The notes beneath the pieces were generated by a model, which ran no database searches, was not told the DNA's origin, and worked only from the letters and a program-made list of their open reading frames with translations. Of a DNA stretch of 64,000 bases, positions 1-8,273 are shown piece after piece (position 1 is the stretch's first letter; every line of letters begins with the position of its first letter). Source of the stretch: Desulfoluna butyratoxydans (lineage in GTDB: Bacteria > Desulfobacterota > Desulfobacteria > Desulfobacterales > Desulfolunaceae); NCBI RefSeq assembly GCF_900699765.1, contig NZ_CAADHO010000007.1, forward strand, positions 186,001 through 250,000. The letters run 5' to 3'. The position numbers and the translations under genes are program-made.

Positions 1-1
1 G

Positions 2-121
2 ACTGCTGCACGGAGTGAGATGAAGCGGGCTTTTGGGGCGCTTTTTTCCGGCGGGGTGGTGGAAATGACTCTGAATGAGTTGAATGGCTACTCGTCGGCT
101 TTATGTTGGTCTTGGACTTGA
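2..121 (+). CDS. 3' end of an upstream gene, possibly lipoyl(octanoyl) transferase
   Basis: An open frame enters the window at base 2 and stops with TGA at 119-121, giving the last 39 residues of a protein. The tail reads SEMKRAFGALFSGGVVEMTL, which resembles the weakly conserved C terminus of LipB (helix, then a short hydrophobic strand). lipB lies directly upstream of lipA in many bacteria, which supports the idea. No catalytic motif is visible because the gene is cut by the window edge, so the identity is inference. It could be another protein or a chance open frame. Confidence 0.4.
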   Translation, partial: TAARSEMKRAFGALFSGGVVEMTLNELNGYSSALCWSWT

Positions 122-175
122 GAGGGAAGCTAGTGAGTCAGTCCGCACAACCCGTCAGCTTTTATGTCGGGCGAA

Positions 176-292
176 GCCCGAGCCGAAGGCCCTTGCGCTT
201 TGGCCCGAGGAACGAGGGACAAAGCGCAAGGGCAATCCGCTTTCGAGGTGTTTTCGTTACTGTGGCTTCGCCACCCTCGCCGCCGGAGGCTG
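176..292 (-). repeat. Modular intergenic repeat, left partner flanking lipA
   Basis: Read on the minus strand this starts with GCCTCCGGCGGCGAGG, passes through CACCTCGAAAGCGGATTGCC and contains an inverted repeat around TTGCGCTTTG/CAAAGCGCAA. The same start and middle occur on the plus strand at 1481-1590, so lipA sits between two inverted copies. The stretch has no convincing ORF. It ends about 28 bases before the lipA start. Confidence 0.7.
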
Positions 293-319
293 GTTTTTTA
301 TCGATGAAGGGAGATGGGT

Positions 320-1216
320 ATGGACAGGGATGTGTGTCGGGATAGTGTAAAGGCGTATCAGCGTAAGAGAAAGCCGGTGTGGCTCCGGCGCAGCCTGCCC
401 ACCTCGCCGGAGTACGAGAAGGTGAGGCGGCTCATTGGAGATTCGTCGCTTCATACGGTGTGCCAGGAGGCCAAGTGCCCAAATCAGTGGGAGTGTTTTT
501 CCAGCCGTACGGCCACCTTCATGATCCTTGGGGAGGTGTGTACCCGGGGGTGCCGGTTTTGTGCGGTAGCAGGGGGCAAGCCTTTGCCGCCTGACCCGGA
601 GGAGCCCGGGCGCGTTGCCGAGGCGGCCAAAGAGCTCAACCTCTCCTATGTGGTGGTGACTTCCGTGACCCGCGACGATCTGGAGGATGGCGGTTCCTCG
701 GCCTTTGCGGGAACCATCCGTGCCCTGCGGGAGGCCATTGACGGGGTGTATGTGGAGGTGCTGATTCCCGATTTCCAAGGGAATGAAGAAGACCTGCAGT
801 GCGTCATCGACGCAAAACCGGACGTGCTTAACCACAACATCGAGACCGTGCCCCGGCTTTACGATACGGTTCGGCCCCAGGCCATCTACCAGCGGTCCCT
901 GGATGTGTTTCGGTATGCCGCCAAAGCGGCACCCTCCATGCCGCTGAAGTCGGGCATCATGCTGGGCCTGGGGGAGACCGACGCCGAGGTGGAGGCCACC
1001 TTGTCCGACCTTCTGGCCGCCGGGTGCTCCATCCTCACCATCGGTCAGTACCTGCAGCCTTCAAAGGCTCATCTTCCCGTGGAAACCTACGTCACCCCGG
1101 AAGCCTTTGACGCATGGAAAACAAAAGCCCTTGCCATGGGCTTTGCCGATGTGGCCAGCGGGCCCTTTGTGCGCAGCTCATACAAGGCAAAGGAGTTGTT
1201 CCAAAGCAACGGGTGA
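320..1216 (+). CDS. lipA: Lipoyl synthase
   Basis: Radical SAM enzyme that inserts two sulfurs into protein-bound octanoyl groups to make lipoyl cofactor for 2-oxoacid dehydrogenases and the glycine cleavage H protein. The auxiliary 4Fe-4S cluster motif CQEAKCPNQWEC is near residue 50, the radical SAM motif CTRGCRFC follows near residue 76, and the C terminus carries the conserved RSSY whose serine ligates the auxiliary cluster. The 298-residue length is normal for the family. Two ATGs are possible (314 and 320). AAGGGAG at 307-313 abuts the first and lies six bases before the second, so I prefer 320. The gene stands alone between repeat elements and probably follows lipB. Confidence 0.96.
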   Translation: MDRDVCRDSVKAYQRKRKPVWLRRSLPTSPEYEKVRRLIGDSSLHTVCQEAKCPNQWECFSSRTATFMILGEVCTRGCRFCAVAGGKPLPPDPEEPGRVAEAAKELNLSYVVVTSVTRDDLEDGGSSAFAGTIRALREAIDGVYVEVLIPDFQGNEEDLQCVIDAKPDVLNHNIETVPRLYDTVRPQAIYQRSLDVFRYAAKAAPSMPLKSGIMLGLGETDAEVEATLSDLLAAGCSILTIGQYLQPSKAHLPVETYVTPEAFDAWKTKALAMGFADVASGPFVRSSYKAKELFQSNG

Positions 1217-1313
1217 TCGCAAATGCTCCGGGGCTCCGCCCCTTCACATTTGCTGACGGGCTTTGCCCGTGTTGAGCATCGAGGCCAAGGGGCAATACGT
1301 TGGATCAATGGCT

Positions 1314-1469
1314 CTTTCGTTCCCAGGCTCCGCCTGGGAATGCTATACGGAGGCTCTGCCTCCACGCTTGAGATCGCCTCCCTGTACATACTGCCAGTAC
1401 GTCGCTATGCATCACTCCGGCAAGGCGGAGCCTTGCAACCGACACTCCCAGGCAGAGCCTGGGAGCGAG
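1314..1469 (+). repeat. Multi-hairpin repeat, copy 1
   Basis: Four short palindromes occur in order: CCCAGGCTCCGCCTGGG, GGAGGCTCTGCCTCC, GCAAGGCGGAGCCTTGC and CCCAGGCAGAGCCTGGG. The same four, with similar spacers, recur in inverted orientation at 32495-32655. It lies in the 540-bp gene-free gap after lipA; bases 1216-1271 of that gap also resemble part of the repeats at 57776 and 63277. Function unknown; REP-like or MITE-like. Confidence 0.75.
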
Positions 1470-1480
1470 AATAAAAAGCA

Positions 1481-1590
1481 TGCCTCCGGCGGCGAGGTGA
1501 GCCACCTCGAAAGCGGATTGCCATTTCGCTTCGCCCTTCGTCCCTCAGGGCAAATCGCAATGGCGTTCGCCGCGGGCTGCGCCCGCCACC
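1481..1590 (+). repeat. Modular intergenic repeat, right partner flanking lipA
   Basis: Begins GCCTCCGGCGGCGAGG and continues CACCTCGAAAGCGGATTGCC, matching the minus strand of 176-292. Internally it has a hairpin-forming stretch around GCCCTTCGTCCCTCAGGGC. No ORF is supported. Confidence 0.65.
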
Positions 1591-1652
1591 AAAGCTGGGG
1601 GCGCTACAGGCATTGTCACAAGGACTGTGAAGGTGTGGATTCGTTTATTAAA

Positions 1653-1704
1653 CCTGTTTATCCAACTTTTTAAAAGTTGGGCCCCCGGCAGGGCCGCCGG
1701 AGGC
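1653..1704 (+). repeat. 52-bp gene-end repeat, divergent copy
   Basis: Variant of the element whose consensus copies are at 2762-2813, 32808-32859 and 41942-41993. It consists of CCTGTTT, a palindrome (here CCAACTTTTTAAAAGTTGG) and a second inverted repeat CCCCGGCAGGGCCGCCGG ending in AGGC. It lies 51 bases beyond the stop of the D-glutamate cyclase-like gene. Confidence 0.8.
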
Positions 1705-1709
1705 AAGCA

Positions 1710-1741
1710 TCCCCCTGTCGCACAAGCGGCAGGGGGATTTT
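1710..1741 (+). terminator. Rho-independent terminator downstream of lipA
   Basis: A near-perfect stem TCCCCCTGTCGC / GCGGCAGGGGGA around a short loop, followed by TTTT on the plus strand. It separates the convergent lipA and D-glutamate cyclase-like genes. Confidence 0.6.
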
Positions 1742-1755
1742 GGTTTGGGGGCGGA

Positions 1756-2622
1756 TCAGGCTGTTTTGGGATAGCTTTCGGTGCTGAAGGGGGCGACCCA
1801 GGACTGGAATCGTTTGATGAGGGTTTCGCCTCGGCTTAAAGGGAATCCGTCCTCCGTGGGCTCCGGGCGGACGGTTACGCCGTCCACGCAGCCGTTTTCC
1901 ACCAGCCAGTGGGTGGTGGGGGATGGGTCGCAGAGGTCGAGGAGTTCCTCGCCGGTGAGGGCTTCCATCATGGCGATGACGCCGTAGACGCCCCAGTTGG
2001 AGACCGAGGAGACCACCAGCTCGTGGCAGGGGGTCACCGAGGGAATGATGGGAAGGGACGAAAGGGAGGTAAGGACGTTGCCCATGCCGATCTCGTTGCC
2101 GCCGTCGCCAAAGGCCACGGAGAAGAGGTCGTCTCTGTTAAAGAGGCCGTCCACCTTGGCTGCATGGGCGGTGATGTCCGAGCCGCGCATGTTGTGGTAG
2201 CTGCCCTGCGCGGACGCACCGGGGCGCTCCACGGAGACGACGGCTCCGGGGCGGTGGGTGTCCATGAGCTTTGCGATATGGGGTGCGGTCTCTTCCGGGG
2301 TGGCAATGGGCAGTTCGGTGATCTGGAAGCGTTTTCCGAGGAGGGTGGACAGGGGCGGCGCCCCGACAAAGACGGGGCATCCGTTTAAATACTCAAGCAC
2401 GCGGTAGAGGGCAATGGCCCCTACGGGCCCGTCGGTCTCAAAGGTACCGGAGACGGGAAATCCGGTGGTGATGAGCACCGGGCCGGGGCTGTCCAGGATG
2501 CCCTGGGCGGCCCGGAGCAGATAGCCCGGGTCAAGGGCTTGGGCTGCCTGCTCAATGCCCCGCGCCCCTCCTTTGAGGAGCTCTTCTTCCATGCGTGTCG
2601 ACAGGTTGTCCAGAGGTGTCAT
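1756..2622 (-). CDS. DUF4392 protein, D-glutamate cyclase-like
   Basis: 288-residue cytosolic protein of the DUF4392 family. Family marks visible are TGFPV near residue 53, GFPVSGTFETDGPVGA, and the strongly conserved FGDGGNEIGMGNV around residue 170. The domain is the C-terminal half of the vertebrate D-glutamate cyclase DGLUCY, which turns D-glutamate into 5-oxo-D-proline. The bacterial stand-alone form is less studied, so the reaction is inferred. The ATG at 2622 is preceded by GGAG at a good distance. The gene is monocistronic as far as visible. A 5-oxoprolinase operon lies 8.3 kb away (pxpABC), suggesting a shared interest in 5-oxoproline. Confidence 0.8.
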   Translation of the reverse strand: MTPLDNLSTRMEEELLKGGARGIEQAAQALDPGYLLRAAQGILDSPGPVLITTGFPVSGTFETDGPVGAIALYRVLEYLNGCPVFVGAPPLSTLLGKRFQITELPIATPEETAPHIAKLMDTHRPGAVVSVERPGASAQGSYHNMRGSDITAHAAKVDGLFNRDDLFSVAFGDGGNEIGMGNVLTSLSSLPIIPSVTPCHELVVSSVSNWGVYGVIAMMEALTGEELLDLCDPSPTTHWLVENGCVDGVTVRPEPTEDGFPLSRGETLIKRFQSWVAPFSTESYPKTA

Positions 2623-2761
2623 TCCAGCTCCGGGTTTGGGTTGTTCATGTCGCCTGTGGTCACTTTTTGAAAAAAGCGTGCCGCTTTATTCCTTTGATCC
2701 AGCGCTAAAAACAAACCCACGAAGTCTCATATATCAACATCGTTTTCAATATTTATTTTGA

Positions 2762-2813
2762 CCTGTTTGTCAAACTTTTCAAAAGTTTGGCCCCCGGCAG
2801 GGCCGCCGGAGGC
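2762..2813 (+). repeat. 52-bp gene-end repeat
   Basis: CCTGTTTGT, then the palindrome CAAACTTTTCAAAAGTTTG, then CCCCCGGCAGGGCCGCCGG with AGGC at the end. It sits eight bases beyond the ftsY stop codon, so the ftsY transcript would carry both hairpins. Identical or almost identical copies are at 32808-32859 and 41942-41993. Confidence 0.88.
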
Positions 2814-2821
2814 ATTTTTTG

Positions 2822-4072
2822 CTACAGCAAGGCGTCGGCAAACTCTTCGGCGTCAAAGGGGCGCAGGTCGTCGGCCTGTTCCCCGATGCCGATGTACTTC
2901 AGGGGCACGCCCAGGGTACTGGTGATGCCGATGACGATGCCGCCTTTGGCGGTGCCGTCGAGTTTGGTGAGGGCCACGCCGTCGATGCCCACGGCTTCGT
3001 GGAAGAGCTGGGCCTGGGTGAGGGCGTTCTGGCCGGTGGTGGCGTCCACCACCATGAGGGTCTCGTGGGGGCCGTCCTCAATGGTTTTGGAGACGCTGCG
3101 CCGGATTTTCTTGAGCTCTTCCATGAGGTTCTTTTTGGTGTGGAGGCGCCCTGCGGTATCGATGATGACGATGTCGGCGTTTCGTGACACGGCGGCCTGG
3201 ACCCCGTCAAAGGCCACGGCAGCCGGGTCGGAGTTGTCCTTGTGGCGAACGATGTCCGCGCCGGAGCGGTCGGCCCAGACGGTGAGCTGCTCCGAGGCGG
3301 CGGCACGGAAGGTGTCCCCTGCCACGATGATCACTTTTTTGCCTTCGCGGACAAAGCGGGTGGCCAGCTTGCCGATGGTGGTGGTTTTGCCCACGCCGTT
3401 GACCCCCACGACCATCATGACGTGGGGTTTTTTCATGGTCTCTTCAGGGGGCACATCAAAGGAGATGCGTTCCAGGAGCAGGGCCTTGAGGGCTGCTTTC
3501 AGCTCGGCGGAGTTGGAGATCTCCGAGGCTTTTTCCGAGAGGGTCTCAATGATCTCCATGGTGGTGCGAACCCCCACGTCGGAGGTGATGAGGAGCTCTT
3601 CCAACTCTTCGAGGAGATCGTCGTCCAGGACGCGTCCTCCCTTAAACAGGGCGTCCACGCCGCTTGAAAGGGCGTTGCGGGTTTTGGACAGGCCGCTCTT
3701 GAGGCTCTTCATCACCCCGGTTCCCTCGGGGGCAGGCTCGGGAGCTGTCGCGGGCGCGGGTTTGGGGGCCGAGGCTTTGGGCGCTGCCTGGGGTTCCGGT
3801 TTTGCCGTGGCTGCTGGTTCGGCAGGGGAAGGGGTGGCTTCCGCAGGCATGGCGGGCTGTTTTTTCGGGGCCTTGAGGGCCGCTCTTACCACCAGGAGGA
3901 AGAGGATGAGAATCACCGCGCTTGCGGGGAGCATCCACCAGAGGGCCTCTTTATAGGGGGCAAGGGCGGGAATGGCCGCGGCAACTGTTTCGGCAAGGCG
4001 TTCAAGGGCTGATTTTACCGGGGCAAAATAAGGAGACACTGTCTCCGTAAGAACCGTCATATCCATATCCAT
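2822..4072 (-). CDS. ftsY: Signal recognition particle receptor FtsY
   Basis: SRP receptor GTPase that docks ribosome-SRP complexes at the inner membrane. From the start chosen here the N terminus holds one membrane segment (about residues 42-65), then an Ala/Pro/Glu-rich linker, then the NG domain with GVNGVGKTTTIGK (G1), DTFRAAASEQL, DTAGRL (G3) and TKLDGTAKGG (G4/G5). A possible upstream start at 4129 would add 19 residues without family character. AGGA at about 4075 favours the ATGs at 4072 or 4066. A membrane anchor of this kind is found in several proteobacterial FtsY proteins. It follows smc on the same strand, a common pairing, with a gap of about 180 bases. Confidence 0.95.
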   Translation of the reverse strand: MDMDMTVLTETVSPYFAPVKSALERLAETVAAAIPALAPYKEALWWMLPASAVILILFLLVVRAALKAPKKQPAMPAEATPSPAEPAATAKPEPQAAPKASAPKPAPATAPEPAPEGTGVMKSLKSGLSKTRNALSSGVDALFKGGRVLDDDLLEELEELLITSDVGVRTTMEIIETLSEKASEISNSAELKAALKALLLERISFDVPPEETMKKPHVMMVVGVNGVGKTTTIGKLATRFVREGKKVIIVAGDTFRAAASEQLTVWADRSGADIVRHKDNSDPAAVAFDGVQAAVSRNADIVIIDTAGRLHTKKNLMEELKKIRRSVSKTIEDGPHETLMVVDATTGQNALTQAQLFHEAVGIDGVALTKLDGTAKGGIVIGITSTLGVPLKYIGIGEQADDLRPFDAEEFADALL

Positions 4073-4253
4073 CGTCCTGTGTTCTGATTCGGGGCGTAAA
4101 AAAAGGGGCTTGGAAACACATGGCAGCACACGGGCGCATCCCTCGGGGCGCCGGGGATGCCGACGGCCATGGGGGCGGATCGGCTGATTTCCAGGACCCT
4201 GTCATAAATCACGGTAATGTATCAGGGGACGCGGCTCTTGTAAACATCCCGGA

Positions 4254-7200
4254 CTAAACCGACGCCGTGTCCAGCTCTTCGAATTCCGTGGGGAGTTCTT
4301 TGCCGCAGAGGTTGACGGAGACCACCTTGGAGACCCCTTTTTTCTCCATGGTGACGCCGATGAGGATGTCGGCGTGTTCCATGGTGATCTTGTTGTGGGT
4401 GATCACCAGGATCTGGGATTTTTCGGCGATCATGGTCACCAGGTTGTTGAACCGCTGGACGTTGGCGTCGTCCAGGGGGGCGTCGATTTCGTCCATGACG
4501 CAGAAGGAGGAGGGCTTCAGGAGAAAAATGGAGAAGACAAAGGCGATGGCGGACAGGGCTTTTTCTCCGCCGGAGAGCAGGGAGAGGCGCGCCTGTTTTT
4601 TGCCCGGGGGCTGGATCATGAGCTCCACGCCGGTCTCCATGGGTTTGGTGGGCTCGGTGAGGACCAGCCGGGCGGAGCCCCCTTCAAAAAGGCGGGGGAA
4701 GATCTCGTCGAGCTTTTCGTTGATGCGGTGGAAGGTGTCGATGAACCGCTCCTGGGTGATGCGGTTGATCTTGCGGATGATGGCTTCCAGGTCGTCCAGG
4801 GAGGCGTTGAGGTCCGTCTGCTGTTCCGTAAGGAATCCGTGTCGTTCGTTGACCTCGTCGTACTGGGCCACGGCAGCGGGGTTAACGTCTCCGAGGCGGG
4901 CAATTTTTCGTTTGAGTCCGGCCAGTTTGTCTGCGAGGTCTTTTTTGTCGGAGGTGCCGTCGAGGACGTCCTGGATGGCCTCTTCAAAGGCGGGGATGAG
5001 CTGGTCGATGGGGGCACGGTACTGTTCGGCGACCCGCGTTTTCAGTTCATCTCCCCGGGTAAGGACCCCGGCCAGCTCCACCTCTTCCTTGCGGAGGGCT
5101 TCGGCCAGCTCGTCGTGGAGCCCGGCCAGTTCCCGGGTCTCATTCTCTTTTTCGGCCATGTCCGCTTCAATGCGGGCCAGGCGGTGGCGGGTGACGGCAA
5201 GGGCTTCCTCTTCAGCGGTGACATTTTTGAAGGCCTTTTCAAGGCCCGCTTCCAGTTTGGCGGCCCGTTCCAGGGCAGCGGCGGACTCCCTGGTCTTTTT
5301 TTCGATTCCCTGGGTGAGGCGGAGGGATCGCTCTTCGCCCTCCTTGAGGAAGTCGGTGAGGCGCTTTAAGGTGGCCCGATGGTTTTCGTGTTTGGCCTCT
5401 TCCCGGGCCAGGGAGAGTTTCAGCTCCACGATGGCCAGTTCTGCCTGGGCAAGGTGTTCCCGGGCCTTGGCGAGGTCTTCCTTTGCCGCCTCCTCTCCCT
5501 TGGTAAGGGCAGCCAGCTCTCCCTGGACGGCATCGAGTTTTTGGCGGGCCTCGTCCATCTCCTCTTCCAATTCCCCCAAGTCGCCTGAGAGCTGTTCGGT
5601 CTCCAGGTCCATGAGGGTGAGGTGCTTTTTGCCCTGTTTGATCTGTTCATCGGCCAGGAGGCACTCCCGCTCTTTTTCAGAGCGCATGCGAAGCAGCCCG
5701 CCCATTTCGGATTCCGCCTGCTTCAGGGCCTCTTTTTGCGCATCAAGCTGTGTCTGGAGTCCGCTTCGGAGGTTGCGGGCCGTGTTTAGCTCCTCCCCCA
5801 CGGCAGAGAGTTTTTCCCGGGCCTCGGCCATGTCCGAGCGCCGCTTGAGGAGGGATGCCGAGGTGCCGGGGGTGCCGGCGATGACCGCCCCGGTAAAGTC
5901 CACGAGGCTGCCGTCCGTTGTGGCCACGGCCACCCAGTGGTCGCAGGCGGCCCGGGCTGAGGCGGCAGCAGCCAGGTCGTCGGCCACGAAGAGCCGGGAG
6001 AGAAGGGCGGGCAGGGGCGCTGAAAGGGGGCCGTCTGCGACCATGAGTTCCGTCAGGGGCCGGCAGCCCGGCAGGGCGGGGCCGTCATAGGCGGACATGG
6101 CGTCATGGCCCGGGGGAAGAAAGCCGCAACGGCTGCCGCCGTTTTCTTCCATGGCGTGGGCGCCGTGGAGGGCGGTGTCCCGGGAATCCACGAGAATATA
6201 GGTGAGGAGGCTTCCCAGGGCGGCCTCGGCTGCGGCTTCGTACCCTTTTTCCACCTGGAGGAGATTTGCCACCACGCCTTGGGAACTTGATCCCAGGGCT
6301 TCCAGGCGATCCATGCCCTCTTTGACGCCGTCCCCGTATCCGTCGAAGTTTTTAACCATGGCTTCCATGGTGTCGAGGTAGGAGCGGACGCGGCTCTCTT
6401 CAATCTCTTTGGCCTTGATGGTCTCGTTGGCCTGGTCTGCCTCTTTTTTCAGGAGGTTGATGCCGTCCCGGAGGTCGTCCATGTGTTCCCGCAGCTCTGC
6501 GGTCTGGCCTTTGAATTCGGCCATTTCAGCTTCAAGGGTTCGGCCTTTTTCCGTGGCCGTGGCCAGGGCGGCCCGTGCCGAGGCCATGTCTTCGTCTCGC
6601 CGTTTGAGCTTTCGGTCGGCGTTTTCGTGGAGTTTCTGCGCGGAGGTGAAGGCGTGGCGCACCGAGGCTTCACGGGCCACCAGGGCCATGTGGCGAGATG
6701 AGGCCTTGTGGCTCTCCTGCTCAAGGTCGGAGAGGCGGGAGCGTGCCGTGCTTTTCCGGTGCTCGGCTTCCTCCATCTCCTTGTCCAGGCCGGTGACCAC
6801 CTGATCGAGGTCTCCGTGGGCAAGGCGCAGGGACCGGATCTCTTCGGTGAGTTCGCGGGTTTTCCGCCCGGACTCGGCCAGGAGGCGGGTGTCCTCTTCC
6901 ACTTCGGTTTTGAGGGCGGCGGCCTTGTCTTTCTGATGGCCGATTTCGGTTTCGTCCCGGTCGGCAAGGCGCTTTAACTCATAGATCTTTCGGTTTGTGG
7001 CCTCAATGGTGTCGGTGGTCTCCTGGGCGTGGAGTTTCAGGCGGGACATGGCGTTTGCCAGGGCATCCCGTTTGGTCACCGCGGCCTTGGTGCGCTCTTT
7101 GGTTCGCTCCGTGGAGGAGACCAGCTCCTTGGCCCGCTGGCCCAGCTGGAGGTACTCCACCCCGGCAAGGGTAAGGTCCAGGTCCCGGATGCTTTGCTGG

Positions 7201-7862
7201 AGTTCTTTGAAGAGCAGGGCTTTTTTGGCCTGCCGTTTGAGGGAGGCGAGCTGGTTTGTAAGCTCTGCGAGGATATCGCCCACGCGCTCCAGATTTTCAC
7301 GGGTGGACTTGATCTTGGATTCGGTGTCCCTTTTGCGCGCCTTGTATTTGGTGACGTCCGCCGCCTCTTCGATGAAGACCCGGCGCTCCTCGGGGCTGGC
7401 GTCGGTGAGGGCGCCGATGTTGCCCTGCTGGATCACGGCAAAGGCGTTTTTACCGGTGCCGGTGCCCAGAAAGAGGGTCTGGATGTCTTTGAGCCGGGCG
7501 GGTTGCCGGTTGATGAGGTAGTTGCTCTCCCCGGTGCGAAAGATGCGCCGGGTGACGGTGATCTCGCTGTATTCGTTGAAGGGGCCCACCACGCTGCCGT
7601 CTTCGTTGTCGATGGTGAGGGAGACCTCGGCCATGTTCATGGGGGCGTTTCCGGCAGATCCGGCAAAGATGATGTCTTCGGAGGTTTTCCCCCGGAGCTT
7701 TCGGACGTTCTGTTCGCCCATGACCCACCTCAGGGCATCCACCACGTTGCTCTTACCGCACCCGTTGGGTCCTACCACCCCGGTGGTTCCGGGAGGGAAC
7801 ACAATGCGTGTTTTTCCCATGAACGATTTGAACCCGGTGATCTCGAGTTTTTTGAGTTTCAT
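4254..7862 (-). CDS. smc: Chromosome segregation protein SMC
   Basis: 1202-residue condensin ATPase that organises and helps segregate the nucleoid together with ScpA and ScpB (not in this window). The order is: Walker A GPNGCGKSNV near residue 31, a long coiled coil rich in Glu, Lys, Arg and Leu, a hinge around residues 500-670 (GYGDGVKEG to LVDFTGAVIAGTPG), a returning coiled coil, the ABC signature LLSGGEKALSA and Walker B FCVMDEIDAPLDD. The length is typical. The frame can be extended to a TTG at 7910, but MKLKKLEITGFKSF at 7862 is the usual start of bacterial SMC, so I use that. No strong Shine-Dalgarno sequence is visible before it. Confidence 0.97.
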   Translation of the reverse strand: MKLKKLEITGFKSFMGKTRIVFPPGTTGVVGPNGCGKSNVVDALRWVMGEQNVRKLRGKTSEDIIFAGSAGNAPMNMAEVSLTIDNEDGSVVGPFNEYSEITVTRRIFRTGESNYLINRQPARLKDIQTLFLGTGTGKNAFAVIQQGNIGALTDASPEERRVFIEEAADVTKYKARKRDTESKIKSTRENLERVGDILAELTNQLASLKRQAKKALLFKELQQSIRDLDLTLAGVEYLQLGQRAKELVSSTERTKERTKAAVTKRDALANAMSRLKLHAQETTDTIEATNRKIYELKRLADRDETEIGHQKDKAAALKTEVEEDTRLLAESGRKTRELTEEIRSLRLAHGDLDQVVTGLDKEMEEAEHRKSTARSRLSDLEQESHKASSRHMALVAREASVRHAFTSAQKLHENADRKLKRRDEDMASARAALATATEKGRTLEAEMAEFKGQTAELREHMDDLRDGINLLKKEADQANETIKAKEIEESRVRSYLDTMEAMVKNFDGYGDGVKEGMDRLEALGSSSQGVVANLLQVEKGYEAAAEAALGSLLTYILVDSRDTALHGAHAMEENGGSRCGFLPPGHDAMSAYDGPALPGCRPLTELMVADGPLSAPLPALLSRLFVADDLAAAASARAACDHWVAVATTDGSLVDFTGAVIAGTPGTSASLLKRRSDMAEAREKLSAVGEELNTARNLRSGLQTQLDAQKEALKQAESEMGGLLRMRSEKERECLLADEQIKQGKKHLTLMDLETEQLSGDLGELEEEMDEARQKLDAVQGELAALTKGEEAAKEDLAKAREHLAQAELAIVELKLSLAREEAKHENHRATLKRLTDFLKEGEERSLRLTQGIEKKTRESAAALERAAKLEAGLEKAFKNVTAEEEALAVTRHRLARIEADMAEKENETRELAGLHDELAEALRKEEVELAGVLTRGDELKTRVAEQYRAPIDQLIPAFEEAIQDVLDGTSDKKDLADKLAGLKRKIARLGDVNPAAVAQYDEVNERHGFLTEQQTDLNASLDDLEAIIRKINRITQERFIDTFHRINEKLDEIFPRLFEGGSARLVLTEPTKPMETGVELMIQPPGKKQARLSLLSGGEKALSAIAFVFSIFLLKPSSFCVMDEIDAPLDDANVQRFNNLVTMIAEKSQILVITHNKITMEHADILIGVTMEKKGVSKVVSVNLCGKELPTEFEELDTASV

Positions 7863-8071
7863 TGGTGGTGATGTTTCCGTGGGGTTGGTGAAATGAGCGG
7901 CTCGGCTCAAGGGGCCGGGCGAGCCGAAGGGTTGCTGCCGTTACGTCAGCTATCACATACCATTCCCCTGTGGGGATGTAAAGCTGGCGGAACCGCCTGA
8001 ATCTCTTCGATGATTTATTTTAAAGCGCCTGGCCTCGGCCCCGGTGACAGGCCAATTTGATGGATTGCTTC

Positions 8072-8101
8072 TTGCATCCTGTTTTAACTGTCTGCTATAG
8101 C
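8072..8101 (+). promoter_or_regulatory. Candidate sigma-70 promoter for pfp
   Basis: TTGCAT at 8072-8077, an 18-base spacer, and an extended -10 TGCTATAGC (TATAGC 8096-8101). It lies in the divergent smc/pfp gap and would give a leader of about 165 bases before the pfp start. Apart from this and the leader hairpins, the 410-base gap 7863-8273 shows nothing I recognise. Confidence 0.35.
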
Positions 8102-8150
8102 AATACTTAATAAAGCAGGCCGGAATGTATTGTGCCTGCCATAAGACTGG

Positions 8151-8182
8151 CCCCCACACGGCTCGATCGTGTGCGGGTTTTT
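8151..8182 (+). terminator. Terminator-like hairpin in the pfp leader
   Basis: CCCACACG pairs with CGTGTGCGGG (one bulge) around GCTCGAT and is followed by TTTTT. A second hairpin, GCAGGC/GCCTGC, stands just before it (8115-8139). Both are downstream of the candidate promoter and about 90 bases upstream of the pfp start, so they could act as an attenuator. Alternatively this ends a small RNA. Confidence 0.5.
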
Positions 8183-8273
8183 ACTTTATGATGTCCACAG
8201 GGGCGATGATGCATCGTCCCTTTATACGGATCGGCCTGTACCCGCCGAATCGAGCGATTATACGGAGACACTT

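Noticed and set aside
2787..6090. Long plus-strand frames opposite ftsY (389 residues) and smc (607 residues)
   Set aside because: Ser/Arg-rich shadow translations of the coding strands, with no motifs or ribosome sites.
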